Of a DNA stretch of 64,000 nucleotides, positions 48,996 through 57,766 are shown piece by piece (within the stretch, counting starts at the first letter, position 1; every line of letters begins with the position of its first letter). Source of the stretch: Bacillota bacterium (lineage in GTDB: Bacteria > Bacillota > Clostridia > Oscillospirales > Acutalibacteraceae); contig JAKJCA010000008.1 of assembly GCA_022706685.1 (NCBI GenBank), positions 1 to 64,000 on the forward strand. Direction: 5' to 3'. A model generated the notes under the pieces. The model did not search any database, was not told where the DNA came from, and saw only the letters and a list, made by a program, of their open reading frames with translations. Position numbers and translations under genes: made by a program.

Positions 48996-50246
48996 ATGGC
49001 TGGCAAGCCAACGTCGGGCAAACGAATAAGAGCCGCGCGGCGCGAACCGCAATATGAAATTGCGGTATTCGCCATGTTGCTGGCCGCGCTTATGCTGACA
49101 TTTCCCAACCTGTACGCATTAGGGAAAAGCAATTCGCTTTACTATGTCCTGCCTTATAAAGATTTCGGTTTTCAATCGAGGCTGGTCGTGGGTTCTGTTG
49201 TCCGTCTGTTTACGGATTATATTACCGAAAAATCAATTTTTATTATCATGGCAGTCACTACCCTGTTTTTTATTCTTGCGGTTTCTTTGATGGCGGGGAG
49301 AATCATAAGGGCCGCGGTTCGGCGCGGCGATATCGAGGCGGAGGTGCTTGCGGTTCTTTTTATTGCCTGCCCGGTTTCGGTGCAGTATCTTTTCACAAGC
49401 AACAACATGGGGCGGCTCGACCTGTATTTAATCCTGATAACTGCCCTTATTTTGTATTGTATCCGTCATAACAAAGCGAAATGGGCAGTTCCCGCGCTAT
49501 GCTCATTTGCGATGATTGTCAGTTTTAACTTTATTTTCTTATATATGCCTGTGATAGCGGTCATTATGATTCGCGAATATATCCTTGTCAGCGGTTCAAG
49601 GAGCAGTCGTATACTGCTTGCGCTTTCCGGCCTTGCGGTTGTGTTGTTTTTTGCTTTCTTTAAAATATTTCCGCCTGCTTCCGCTTTTTCAAATCTGGAG
49701 GAATTAAAAGCATATCTTGCCGGCATAACCGATGTGCGGGGTGAAGAATTTCTTATCTATAACGACATGTGCCGTCCTTTGGCAGATACGTATACGCGAG
49801 GCGCAGACACAACATTTTCGTGGTTCTTTGAGTTGCTCGGCAAATACGGGTCCTTTTCTTTGTTTACTGCCGGGCCCGCGGCTGCTTTCTTTATTTCTTT
49901 TTGGCTCTCGGCGTTCAAGAATGCCACGAACGGTAAACAGCGCCTGTTCTATTTGTTTTGTCTTTTGGCTCCTGCCGGCGGCCTGCCCATGTTTCTTGCC
50001 CTTGACTGGGACCGCTGGATACCCACGCTGTTTATTTCGCAGATCATTCTGGTTTTATATTTGGTGGCGGTGAATGATGCCGGTACCGCGGATACGTTGC
50101 GCAGATTCCGTGATTTTTCGGGCCGCCACGCCCTTTTTGTTCTGCTGTGCGTGATTTATTTGTCATCCTCCATATTTTTTGACAGGTATCTTATCTATAA
50201 GCCTGTTATTCTGAAACACATTAACAAGTTTTTTGATTTTTATTGA
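48996..50246 (+). CDS. Polytopic membrane protein, MP family (tandem pair, first)
   Basis: A 416-residue membrane protein from ATG 48996 behind AGAGGGG. R-R-E-P-Q-Y-E-I-A starts the first helix; Y-K-D-F-G-F-Q-S-R-L-V-V-G-S; M-G-R-L-D-L-Y; L-D-W-D-R-W-I-P-T-L-F-I-S-Q-I. The R-W-[IV]-P-T-L-F-[IL]-S-Q version of the last motif and the D-F-G-F-Q-S-R wording are shared only with the next gene, so the two are a recent tandem duplication forming their own subgroup. The H-Q-G/T-H-P-G segment is replaced by V-S-F-N-F-I-F-L-Y-M-P. Likely read with the four RS1 genes upstream. Confidence 0.87.
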   Translation: MAGKPTSGKRIRAARREPQYEIAVFAMLLAALMLTFPNLYALGKSNSLYYVLPYKDFGFQSRLVVGSVVRLFTDYITEKSIFIIMAVTTLFFILAVSLMAGRIIRAAVRRGDIEAEVLAVLFIACPVSVQYLFTSNNMGRLDLYLILITALILYCIRHNKAKWAVPALCSFAMIVSFNFIFLYMPVIAVIMIREYILVSGSRSSRILLALSGLAVVLFFAFFKIFPPASAFSNLEELKAYLAGITDVRGEEFLIYNDMCRPLADTYTRGADTTFSWFFELLGKYGSFSLFTAGPAAAFFISFWLSAFKNATNGKQRLFYLFCLLAPAGGLPMFLALDWDRWIPTLFISQIILVLYLVAVNDAGTADTLRRFRDFSGRHALFVLLCVIYLSSSIFFDRYLIYKPVILKHINKFFDFY

Positions 50247-50431
50247 TAAATCACGTCTACATCAGACCCGTTAGAAGAACGACGGGAGCGCCGCCGCTTT
50301 GACATTGCTTCGTTTGAAATCATGCCGCCTTAGTAGGAACATGTCGCCCAAAATCGTTTTAACCAGACAATTTTCACCGCAACACGGCTTGCCGGTCAGC
50401 CGGTGAATAAATTGCTTGTTGAGGATACTGT

Positions 50432-51682
50432 ATGCTATCGAGAATGTCGAAAGGAAACAGGCGGGATGTGTTGCGCCGTGAGCCGCATTATGAAATTGCG
50501 ATTTTCATAATGCTCATTCTGGCGTTTCTTTTCAGTGCCCCGGATATTCAGCATCTGAATCAATGGACTTCGATTTATTATGTTCTGTCTTATGCCGATT
50601 TCGGCTTCCAGTCAAGGCTTGTTATCGGTTCCGTTATCAGGCTCTTTACAAGTTATGTGTCTACCCGTTTGATTTATACGATAATCACCGTCTTCTCTGT
50701 TTTGTTTATCGTCTTTGTGTCGCTGACTCTCGGAAGAATAGCGAGGAACATATCAAAAAACGCCGGTGTTTCCGCCGAAATACTGATTGTGATATTTATC
50801 GCCTGCCCGGTTGCCGTGCAGTATCTTTTCAACATCAATAATTATGGCAGGTTTGATTTATTTTCAATCGTTTTGACTGTATGTATGCTGTTTTGCATAA
50901 AGAGCAGAAGGGCGAAATGGCTGGTGCCGGCTTTATGCGCGCTTGCGGTCATTTTGAATTTCAATTATGTTTTTATGTATCTGCCGGTTTTGGCGGTGGC
51001 AATGATCTGCGAATACGTGACGGAAAACAAATCAAAAACGCGGCTCTTGATTTTAATTCTTTCATGTGCGCTGTCCGTTGCGCTTTTTATCTATTTCAAG
51101 TCATTTGCGTATTCGTCTGATTTCAAGAGCATTGAAGAAGTTAAAGCCTATCTCGGCGGTATCACGGATGTCCAAGGCGGGGAAACCCAGGTTTTTTATG
51201 ACTTGTGTTATCCTCTTGCGAAGTTTTATCATCGCGGCACGCAGACGACATACGAATGGTTCTTTGATTTACTGATGAAATATGGCCTCTATATGCTTTT
51301 TTCAACGGGTCCGGTTTTTACCGTTTTCATCGCTTTTTGGCTCAAAGCCGCGAAAAACGCACGGAGGAAGTTGAAAAGGGCTGTTTTGATGCTTTGCCTG
51401 CTTGCGCCGGCGGCGAGTTTGCCCATGTTTCTCGCAATCGACTGGGACAGATGGGTCCCGACTTTGTTTTTATCGCAGTTTATGCTTGTTTTGTATTTTA
51501 TCGCGTCGAACGATATTGATGCTGCTGCCGCCCTTGCGAGTTTGAAAAAGTATTTCAACCGGCATAGCCTGCTTTTCGCGGTTCTGGTTCTTTATTCCGC
51601 TTCCTCCGTTTTTTCAAACAGTTATTCGGTATATGTATCGGTGCTGTCGAAGTACATTGATGATTTTTTAAGTTTGGCATAA
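50432..51682 (+). CDS. Polytopic membrane protein, MP family (tandem pair, second)
   Basis: A 416-residue membrane protein of the same length as its neighbour, starting at ATG 50432 behind GAGGAT. R-R-E-P-H-Y-E-I-A; Y-A-D-F-G-F-Q-S-R-L-V-I-G-S; Y-G-R-F-D-L-F; I-D-W-D-R-W-V-P-T-L-F-L-S-Q-F. All acidic family sites are present. The 185-base gap before it has a TTGACA but no matching -10, so it is probably co-transcribed with the pair partner. It ends the plus-strand unit before the large hairpin at 51735-51775. Confidence 0.87.
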   Translation: MLSRMSKGNRRDVLRREPHYEIAIFIMLILAFLFSAPDIQHLNQWTSIYYVLSYADFGFQSRLVIGSVIRLFTSYVSTRLIYTIITVFSVLFIVFVSLTLGRIARNISKNAGVSAEILIVIFIACPVAVQYLFNINNYGRFDLFSIVLTVCMLFCIKSRRAKWLVPALCALAVILNFNYVFMYLPVLAVAMICEYVTENKSKTRLLILILSCALSVALFIYFKSFAYSSDFKSIEEVKAYLGGITDVQGGETQVFYDLCYPLAKFYHRGTQTTYEWFFDLLMKYGLYMLFSTGPVFTVFIAFWLKAAKNARRKLKRAVLMLCLLAPAASLPMFLAIDWDRWVPTLFLSQFMLVLYFIASNDIDAAAALASLKKYFNRHSLLFAVLVLYSASSVFSNSYSVYVSVLSKYIDDFLSLA

Positions 51683-51734
51683 AATTGAAGACGCGAATTT
51701 CTGCGGCGCGGTTTTTCATCCATGCCGTTGAGTA

Positions 51735-51775
51735 ACAGGCGGCAGTTGCAAAATTGATTTGCGGCTGCCGCCTGT
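51735..51775. terminator. Long hairpin between convergent units
   Basis: Arms 51735-51752 and 51758-51775 pair over 18 positions (16 Watson-Crick plus two G-U) with a five-base loop. There is no T-run on either side. The position between the MP stop (51682) and the RS2 stop (51829) fits a two-way terminator or RNA-protecting stem. Confidence 0.7.
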
Positions 51776-51828
51776 GTTCCGGGCGTTCATGAAAAGGCTG
51801 AACGGAAATCAATCGATCTTATCAAACG

Positions 51829-53757
51829 CTAAATGACATACTCAACGGCAATGTCGCTGAATAGAGTGCGGCTGTCGTTCCTTCCGTACCAAACATTTCC
51901 AACAGCATAGTCCTTCCATGTCTTTGCATACTTTTTATCTGCGGCATGAATAATGTTTTTCTTTTGCTCAAGTTTGGCATAGGAATGCACATAGATCCGT
52001 TTAAAGTAATGATGCAAATCGTACGCTAAAACAATCTCGGCTCTGCGTTGATTCGGCTGTTTGAGCATACCTTTCTGATAAGCCAGCAAGCTTGAATAAA
52101 CGCTTTGCTCAATTTCGAACAGATGCAGGAAGTCCTCGATTTCCTGATAAAAACGTTCTATATTAGGCAGGATTTCCAAAAAAACCGCTTCTTCAAGAGG
52201 CCATACCGTATTTCCGTAGATGGGATTGATGTAACTCCTTGAGCCTTTGCCTACGGACACGCCGGACAGTTTCGAGTTAAAACTTGCGTATATTTCGCCG
52301 CACAGGGTATGTTCGTTGGTCTTGCTCCATTCAAGCAGTTTGTCATAAAATTCACAGTATTTCAGATTTGTTTCATAATACAAATAAATGGCGAAAAACT
52401 GCAGCAAACCCAGTTGATGGAAGTTTTGCAAAAAAATAAAAAACATCATTGATTGAACCCACATCGACGAATCCATGGAAGCGGTTGACACGACCAGGTC
52501 ATAATATTCCGGGATATCGTCCTGGGCTTTTTCACAATGAAATTGCAGAAACTCTGTTTTGACGGTTTGTATGCCGTGCTTTTTCCTATATGCCGGGTCC
52601 GCCATTTGAGAATTGGGCAGTAAAACCAGCGCGTGCAAGTTGAGCGCGTTATGCTGCCCGGCCTCCAGAAGCGTCTCGATTCCGTTGCGGAAACTTTCGT
52701 AAGTTTCGCCGGGCAGTCCCAGGATCAGCTCGGCATAGGTGGCGATTTGCGCGTCGTTATAAAGCGCCATCATTTCCGCGAACCGCTCCATGGTGATGTT
52801 TTGTCTGTTGATGTTTTTCAGCACCGTCGGATCGAGACTCTGAAAAGACAGCGTGGCCCCTTTGTTCATGCCGACCGCATTGAGTTTTTTGCACATCTCG
52901 TAGACTTCGACTTCGCGGCGCTCAGCGTAATTTGCCTTGAATGTTTTCGGATAACCTGTTTCCAGTTTCCTTTCAATGAGCCGGTCGATGATAATCATGT
53001 CCCGCTTGAACAGCCCGAAACTGGAGTCGGCGCACCAGAAATATTCGATTTTATGTTCCGCCATCCAGTCGATTTCTTTGAGCACTTTATCCAACGGGAA
53101 AATTTTGAACTTCTGCCCGAGTCTGCCCCAGTCGCAATAGGTGCAATGGTTGGGGCAGCCTCTGTTCGTTTCGATGACTGCGCAGAAATTAAAATCGCCT
53201 TGGCTGAACAGCGGCTCGAACAGTCCCTCGAGGTAAGGCGATGGCAAATCGATATCTTCAACAGGGGAAACGCAGGTTTTAACGATTTCGCCGCTGTCGT
53301 TCCTATAGGAAATATTATGGATGCCCGCAAGGTCGCCGTTGCTGGCAAAAGCCGAAAGCAGCGCTTTGAAAGCATCTTCCCCTTCGCCGTGCACCAGCAC
53401 ATCGATATAGCCGCACTGTTCGAGCATCAGGGTATTATTCGGCACATTATGGCCGCCGAACACCGTAACGCATTCGGGATAGATTTCCTTAATCTTTTTT
53501 GCGAGGGCTTTATTATATTCGGTATTCCATATATAACAGGAAAAACCGACGAGAAAAGGGGCATCCATTGACGCGGCCGCCTCTTCGATTGGCTGCCGCC
53601 AAAAGACAAATCCTTTCAATTCATAGTGCCTGGCGACATCCGGGTCCGAGAGCGCGTAGGCGGCAAGCAGACCGGCGGTATACGGCAGATAGATGGATTT
53701 TTCTTCATTGCCGTAGAGATGGTCCACTTGAACCATATACAGGTTTTTTTTATTCAC
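51829..53757 (-). CDS. Cobalamin-dependent-type radical SAM enzyme, RS2 family copy 2 (CDWG subgroup)
   Basis: A 642-residue RS2 protein, last of the six-gene array. GTG 53757 lies eight bases after AAAGGAGG; other in-frame starts are too close to or inside that site. Y-L-P-Y-T-A-G and F-G-G-H-N-V mark the cobalamin-type domain, H-G-E-G-E its end. Cluster motif R-G-C-P-N-H-C-T-Y-C-D-W-G; C-A-D-S-S-F-G replaces the usual A-D-A-N-F-G. L-G-L-P-G-E-T-Y and E-A-G-Q-H-N are present. The C-terminal domain has T-A-S-M-D-S-S-M-W and F-H-Q-L-G-L-L-Q-F-F. Of the isolated-Cys features only the three cluster cysteines are shared with all copies. Confidence 0.86.
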   Translation of the reverse strand: MNKKNLYMVQVDHLYGNEEKSIYLPYTAGLLAAYALSDPDVARHYELKGFVFWRQPIEEAAASMDAPFLVGFSCYIWNTEYNKALAKKIKEIYPECVTVFGGHNVPNNTLMLEQCGYIDVLVHGEGEDAFKALLSAFASNGDLAGIHNISYRNDSGEIVKTCVSPVEDIDLPSPYLEGLFEPLFSQGDFNFCAVIETNRGCPNHCTYCDWGRLGQKFKIFPLDKVLKEIDWMAEHKIEYFWCADSSFGLFKRDMIIIDRLIERKLETGYPKTFKANYAERREVEVYEMCKKLNAVGMNKGATLSFQSLDPTVLKNINRQNITMERFAEMMALYNDAQIATYAELILGLPGETYESFRNGIETLLEAGQHNALNLHALVLLPNSQMADPAYRKKHGIQTVKTEFLQFHCEKAQDDIPEYYDLVVSTASMDSSMWVQSMMFFIFLQNFHQLGLLQFFAIYLYYETNLKYCEFYDKLLEWSKTNEHTLCGEIYASFNSKLSGVSVGKGSRSYINPIYGNTVWPLEEAVFLEILPNIERFYQEIEDFLHLFEIEQSVYSSLLAYQKGMLKQPNQRRAEIVLAYDLHHYFKRIYVHSYAKLEQKKNIIHAADKKYAKTWKDYAVGNVWYGRNDSRTLFSDIAVEYVI

Positions 53758-53793
53758 GCGCACAGCCTCCTTTCTCAATACGGCCGGCCGCTA

Positions 53794-55737
53794 TTACATG
53801 TATTCCGTTTCGATCTCCGTGATGATATTCCTGTTTTCATTGCGTCCCCACCAGACGTTCTCTCTGGCGTAATCGATCCAGTTGTCCCAGCTTTTCGGAT
53901 CCCGGGTGCGGGCCAAGTTGGCGCGCTTGACAAGGTCTTTTTTATCGTTGAGGTAGATGTTGCGGAAATAGCCGGCAAAATCATACCCCAGCCGAACGGT
54001 CTGCCCGCCGAAATTCGGCCGTTTGATAATACTCTTTTGAAACTTCAGCAGGTCGCCGTAAAGCGCCTCGCCGAGGCCGAAGGTTTTCAAAAACGGCTCG
54101 ACTTCTTCGTAGAACAATTCGAAATCCAGCATGATATCGAGGTACATCGCCTCGGAGTAGGACCATACGATGTGCCCGAACACAGGGTTGGAGTAAAACA
54201 GGCCGCCGTTGCCTGACAATACATCGTTATAGCAGGCGTTGAGCTTTTTATAGATTTGTCCGCAGACCGAGTTTTCATGCCGTTCCATCCATTTTTGCAG
54301 CTGCTGATAAAACGATTCATACTTAACGCCGCTTTCGTAGAACAGGTAAATGGCGAAGCAGCGCAGCAGCCCGAAATTATGAAAGCACTGGATGCTGTTG
54401 TAGAACAGGGACGAACGTTTCCAGCTTTCGCGGTTCATCGAATAATTGGAGACGACGATATTTGAATACTCGGTCACATCCTCGCTCTGAGGGGCGCAAT
54501 GCAGGCGTACCAGCGGGATGCGCACAGTTTCAAACTGGTATTTTTTCACGCTTTCCGGGCTGCCGAGGCTGGAGTTGCACAGCAGTTCAAAACTGTAGAT
54601 GTTGACGGTTTTATGCTGCCCCGCCTCCAAGAGTATGCCGATCCCGCGGCAAAAACTCTCATACGTTTCGCCGGGCAGGCCGATAATCAGCTCGGAATAG
54701 GCGGTGACCCCGGCTTCGTTGTAGCGGGCGATGAGGGAGGAAAGCTTCTGGATACTCATATTGTCCCGGCGGATATTTTTAAGGACTTCCGGCGAAAAGC
54801 TTTGGAAAGACAGCGGTACGCCGCGGCTCATCTTCGCTTCGTTGAGCAGTTTGTTGATGTAAAAAACATTTTCAGCTTTGGTCTTTGAATAGTTCACGTT
54901 GAAAACTTTCGGATAACCGGTGCGCCGTTTCGCTTCAACGAGCACGCCGGCGATTTCCATATCGTCGTCGAACATGCCGAAATTAGGATCGGCCCCCCAG
55001 ACATATTCGATTTTATGCCGGGCGAACCACTCGATTTCCTCTTCCACCTGCCGTTTTGAATAACGCCTTGTTTTTGCTCTTAACTGGCCCCAGTCGCAGA
55101 ACGCGCACAGATAGGGGCAGTCCCGGCTCGTCTCGAGTATCGCGCAGAAAGTATACTGGCTGTTTTGCTCGATAAGGCTGTCGAATAGTCCCGAAAGATA
55201 AGGGGAGGGGTCGTTTTCCAGCGGCCGCGAAATAGCAACGCGCGGGCTGCTGACAGGATTCGTCGTCTTGTCCCTGAATGATATATTCGGGATTTCGGCC
55301 AGACTGCCGCCTTTGCCAAGGGCTGTTAAAAGGTTCTTGAAAGCATCTTCGCCTTCGCCGTGCACCAGAATATCGATATAAGGGCATTGTTCCAGCAAAG
55401 AAGTGTCGGGCGGCACATTATGGCCGCCAAATACCACGATGCAATCGGGAAACCGCTCTTTCAAACACTCGGCGAAGCGCTTGTTGTATTCAAAGTTCCA
55501 GACATAGTTGGAAAAACCGACCAGATAAGGTTTTTCTAATGCGCCGATGGCCTGTTCGATATCGTTTCGTGTGAAAAGCAGGCCGCCGAGACGGTAGTGC
55601 TCCCTGATGAAAGCATCCTGCCAGGCATAAGCCGCCAGCAGGCCGACAGCATAGGGCAGATAAACAGCTTTGTCGTCTTCGCCGTAAGCCAGGTCGACCT
55701 GCACCAAATAGATGTTTTTCTTTTCCGTCGTTTTCAA
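53794..55737 (-). CDS. Cobalamin-dependent-type radical SAM enzyme, RS2 family copy 3 (most divergent)
   Basis: A 647-residue RS2 protein. TTG 55737 follows GAAGGAAG; the frame is open for another 108 codons upstream but that stretch overlaps the next gene and lacks fold signals. Cobalamin-type domain with Y-L-P-Y-A-V-G and F-G-G-H-N-V. The cluster segment reads T-S-R-D-C-P-Y-L-C-A-F-C-D-W-G, where all other copies have T-N-R-G-C. The next motif is G-A-D-P-N-F-G, losing the Cys of C-A-D. These changes lie next to the active-site cluster and may mean altered activity. The spacing to the upstream RS2 gene is 61 bases, the largest in the array. Confidence 0.85.
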   Translation of the reverse strand: MKTTEKKNIYLVQVDLAYGEDDKAVYLPYAVGLLAAYAWQDAFIREHYRLGGLLFTRNDIEQAIGALEKPYLVGFSNYVWNFEYNKRFAECLKERFPDCIVVFGGHNVPPDTSLLEQCPYIDILVHGEGEDAFKNLLTALGKGGSLAEIPNISFRDKTTNPVSSPRVAISRPLENDPSPYLSGLFDSLIEQNSQYTFCAILETSRDCPYLCAFCDWGQLRAKTRRYSKRQVEEEIEWFARHKIEYVWGADPNFGMFDDDMEIAGVLVEAKRRTGYPKVFNVNYSKTKAENVFYINKLLNEAKMSRGVPLSFQSFSPEVLKNIRRDNMSIQKLSSLIARYNEAGVTAYSELIIGLPGETYESFCRGIGILLEAGQHKTVNIYSFELLCNSSLGSPESVKKYQFETVRIPLVRLHCAPQSEDVTEYSNIVVSNYSMNRESWKRSSLFYNSIQCFHNFGLLRCFAIYLFYESGVKYESFYQQLQKWMERHENSVCGQIYKKLNACYNDVLSGNGGLFYSNPVFGHIVWSYSEAMYLDIMLDFELFYEEVEPFLKTFGLGEALYGDLLKFQKSIIKRPNFGGQTVRLGYDFAGYFRNIYLNDKKDLVKRANLARTRDPKSWDNWIDYARENVWWGRNENRNIITEIETEYM

Positions 55738-55798
55738 TGAACAGCGCTTCCTTCGTTTGTTCTTTCGTTCAAAATTTCCGTCAGCAATCGGGTTCGTA

Positions 55799-57766
55799 TT
55801 ACCCGGCTGTCTGATCCTTGTAGCCGACTTCCCGTGCGTACCTTCCTCCGCTGTACAGCGCTGCATCGTCTCTTCTTCCGAGCCAGACGATTTCGCGTGC
55901 ATAATCCTCCCACGTTTCGGCGGCGCGGTCGTTATGGATGAGCAGAATGCTTTTGCGTTCGGCCAACGGCGCGTACGCCCCGCGGTAAATATTTTCAAAG
56001 TAGGCGGGGAAATCATAGTCCGATTCGATACGCCTTTTTGTTTCGAATGGCAGTTTGACAAGTTCCCGCTGATAACGCAGCAGCGGCTCTTTCATTTCAC
56101 CAAGCCGGTAGCGTTCCAGAAACCGGCCCATCTCCCGGTAAAAGGCGTCGATGTTTTTAACCAACTCCAAAAAAGCGAGTTCTTCGAAACCCCAGGTGAG
56201 GTTGCCGAACTCTTCGAGCGCGAAAACCCAGGCATGCCGTCCTTCGCTGACACCCGCGGTTAAATCGGCAAGGTTTTCATATACCTTGTTGACAATGGTG
56301 CCGGGCGTATGCTTGAAGAATTGCAGCAGCTGCGTATAAAACTCCAGGTAAGCGACGCCGCGCTCATGGCGCAGATACATGGCTACCGCCCGGGTCGGGC
56401 CGATATTGTGCAGCGCCAGCACCGTGAAGGAGAAAATCGCCGCTTGGACCCATTCTTCGCGCGACATTGTGGCGGTGGCCACGACAAATTCGGAGTATTC
56501 CTGTATTTCCGCCGCGCTGTCGGGAATCGGGCAGTGTATCTGGTAAAATGGCAGCCGTACCGATTGGATGCCGTGTTTTTTCTGATAAAGCGGATCACCC
56601 AGCCTGGAGTTGGGCAGCAGTTCGCAGGCGTACACGTTGATGGATTTATGCTGACCGCATTCCAGAAGTGTACAGATGCCCTCGCAGAAACTGCCGCAGG
56701 TTTCGCCGGGCAGGCCAAGAATCAATTCCGAGGAGGTGGAAACGCCGGTACGGTTGTACAGCGCCATCAGCTCTTTGAAATGGTTGAGGTCCATGTTTTT
56801 TCTGCCGATGTTGTTTAACGCGGCCGGCGACAGGCTTTGATAGGAGAGCGGCAGCGACTTGTCCAGACTGTTGGCGTAGAATTTGCCGATGATATCCTCC
56901 ACCGTCGCGGTGATATTTTTAGCGATATTGACCCTGAACCGCTGCGGGAAGCCTTTTTCGTTTTTGAGTTTCACAATCAAATCCGTGATTTTGCTGTCAC
57001 GTTCAAATAAGCCGAAGTTCGCGTCGCCGCAGTATATATATTCGATTTTCTTTTCCGCAATCCAGTTGAGCTCGCGTTCGATCTTATCCAGCGGAAAGAG
57101 TTTGACTTTTGTTTTCAAGTCTCCCCAGTCGCAAAATGCGCAGTTGTTCGGACAGCCGCGGTTCGTTTCGATAATAGCCGAAAAACGGATGCCGTCTTGA
57201 AGGATATCATCAAAATAACCTTCCAGATACGGTGAGGGATAATCATTCGTATCACGCTGCTTTTTCAGGTTTGTAACCGTTCCGCCGCCGGGACTGCGGT
57301 AAGAAATGTTCGGAATATCGCCCCACGGCATATAACCTGCGACGGCCAGCAGAACATCCCTGAACGCTTCCTCGCCGCCGCCGTGCACCAAAACGTCGAC
57401 ATATTCGAAATCAGCGAGGTTCGAGGCGTCCGGCGACACATGGTGCCCGCCGAAAAGGATGATGCAGGAAGGGTAAAGTTTTTTGATTTTTTGGGCCAGC
57501 GCCTTATTGTACTCCATATTCCACACGCTGCATGAAAAAGCTGCAAGCGCGGGGGCGTCCAATGACGCGGCGGCAGTCCCGACGTCTTCCCTGGTATAAA
57601 TGAAACGGCCGAGCCGGAAGTTCGCTTTAACGCGTTCATCCGCCCAGGCGAACGCGGCGATGCAGCCCGCGGCATAGGGAATATAAACCGTCTTCTCGGT
57701 TTCACCGTAAACGGGGTTTGCCTGAATGATATAGACGTTTTTTCGGGTTTGATCAGCCGTTTGCAT
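55799..57766 (-). CDS. Cobalamin-dependent-type radical SAM enzyme, RS2 family copy 4 (CDWG subgroup)
   Basis: A 655-residue RS2 protein, the longest copy. ATG 57766 has AAGGCGGA upstream and lies 14 bases inside the preceding RS2 gene, so translation is coupled. Y-I-P-Y-A-A-G, F-G-G-H-H-V and H-G-G-G-E (Gly replacing Glu of G-E-G-E) mark the N-terminal domain. Cluster motif R-G-C-P-N-N-C-A-F-C-D-W-G, then C-G-D-A-N-F-G. The C-terminal domain contains A-T-M-S-R-E-E-W and L-H-N-I-G-P-T-R-A-V, a departure from G-L-L-R-C-F. Substrate unknown. Confidence 0.86.
   Translation of the reverse strand: MQTADQTRKNVYIIQANPVYGETEKTVYIPYAAGCIAAFAWADERVKANFRLGRFIYTREDVGTAAASLDAPALAAFSCSVWNMEYNKALAQKIKKLYPSCIILFGGHHVSPDASNLADFEYVDVLVHGGGEEAFRDVLLAVAGYMPWGDIPNISYRSPGGGTVTNLKKQRDTNDYPSPYLEGYFDDILQDGIRFSAIIETNRGCPNNCAFCDWGDLKTKVKLFPLDKIERELNWIAEKKIEYIYCGDANFGLFERDSKITDLIVKLKNEKGFPQRFRVNIAKNITATVEDIIGKFYANSLDKSLPLSYQSLSPAALNNIGRKNMDLNHFKELMALYNRTGVSTSSELILGLPGETCGSFCEGICTLLECGQHKSINVYACELLPNSRLGDPLYQKKHGIQSVRLPFYQIHCPIPDSAAEIQEYSEFVVATATMSREEWVQAAIFSFTVLALHNIGPTRAVAMYLRHERGVAYLEFYTQLLQFFKHTPGTIVNKVYENLADLTAGVSEGRHAWVFALEEFGNLTWGFEELAFLELVKNIDAFYREMGRFLERYRLGEMKEPLLRYQRELVKLPFETKRRIESDYDFPAYFENIYRGAYAPLAERKSILLIHNDRAAETWEDYAREIVWLGRRDDAALYSGGRYAREVGYKDQTAG

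Noticed and set aside
50300-50420. TTGACA-containing promoter before the second MP gene of the tandem pair
   Set aside because: No acceptable -10 at 16-18 bases downstream of the TTGACA.
55738-56061. 108-codon N-terminal extension of RS2 copy 3
   Set aside because: It overlaps the upstream RS2 gene and has low-complexity charged sequence; TTG 55737 has a proper ribosome site and aligns with the other starts.
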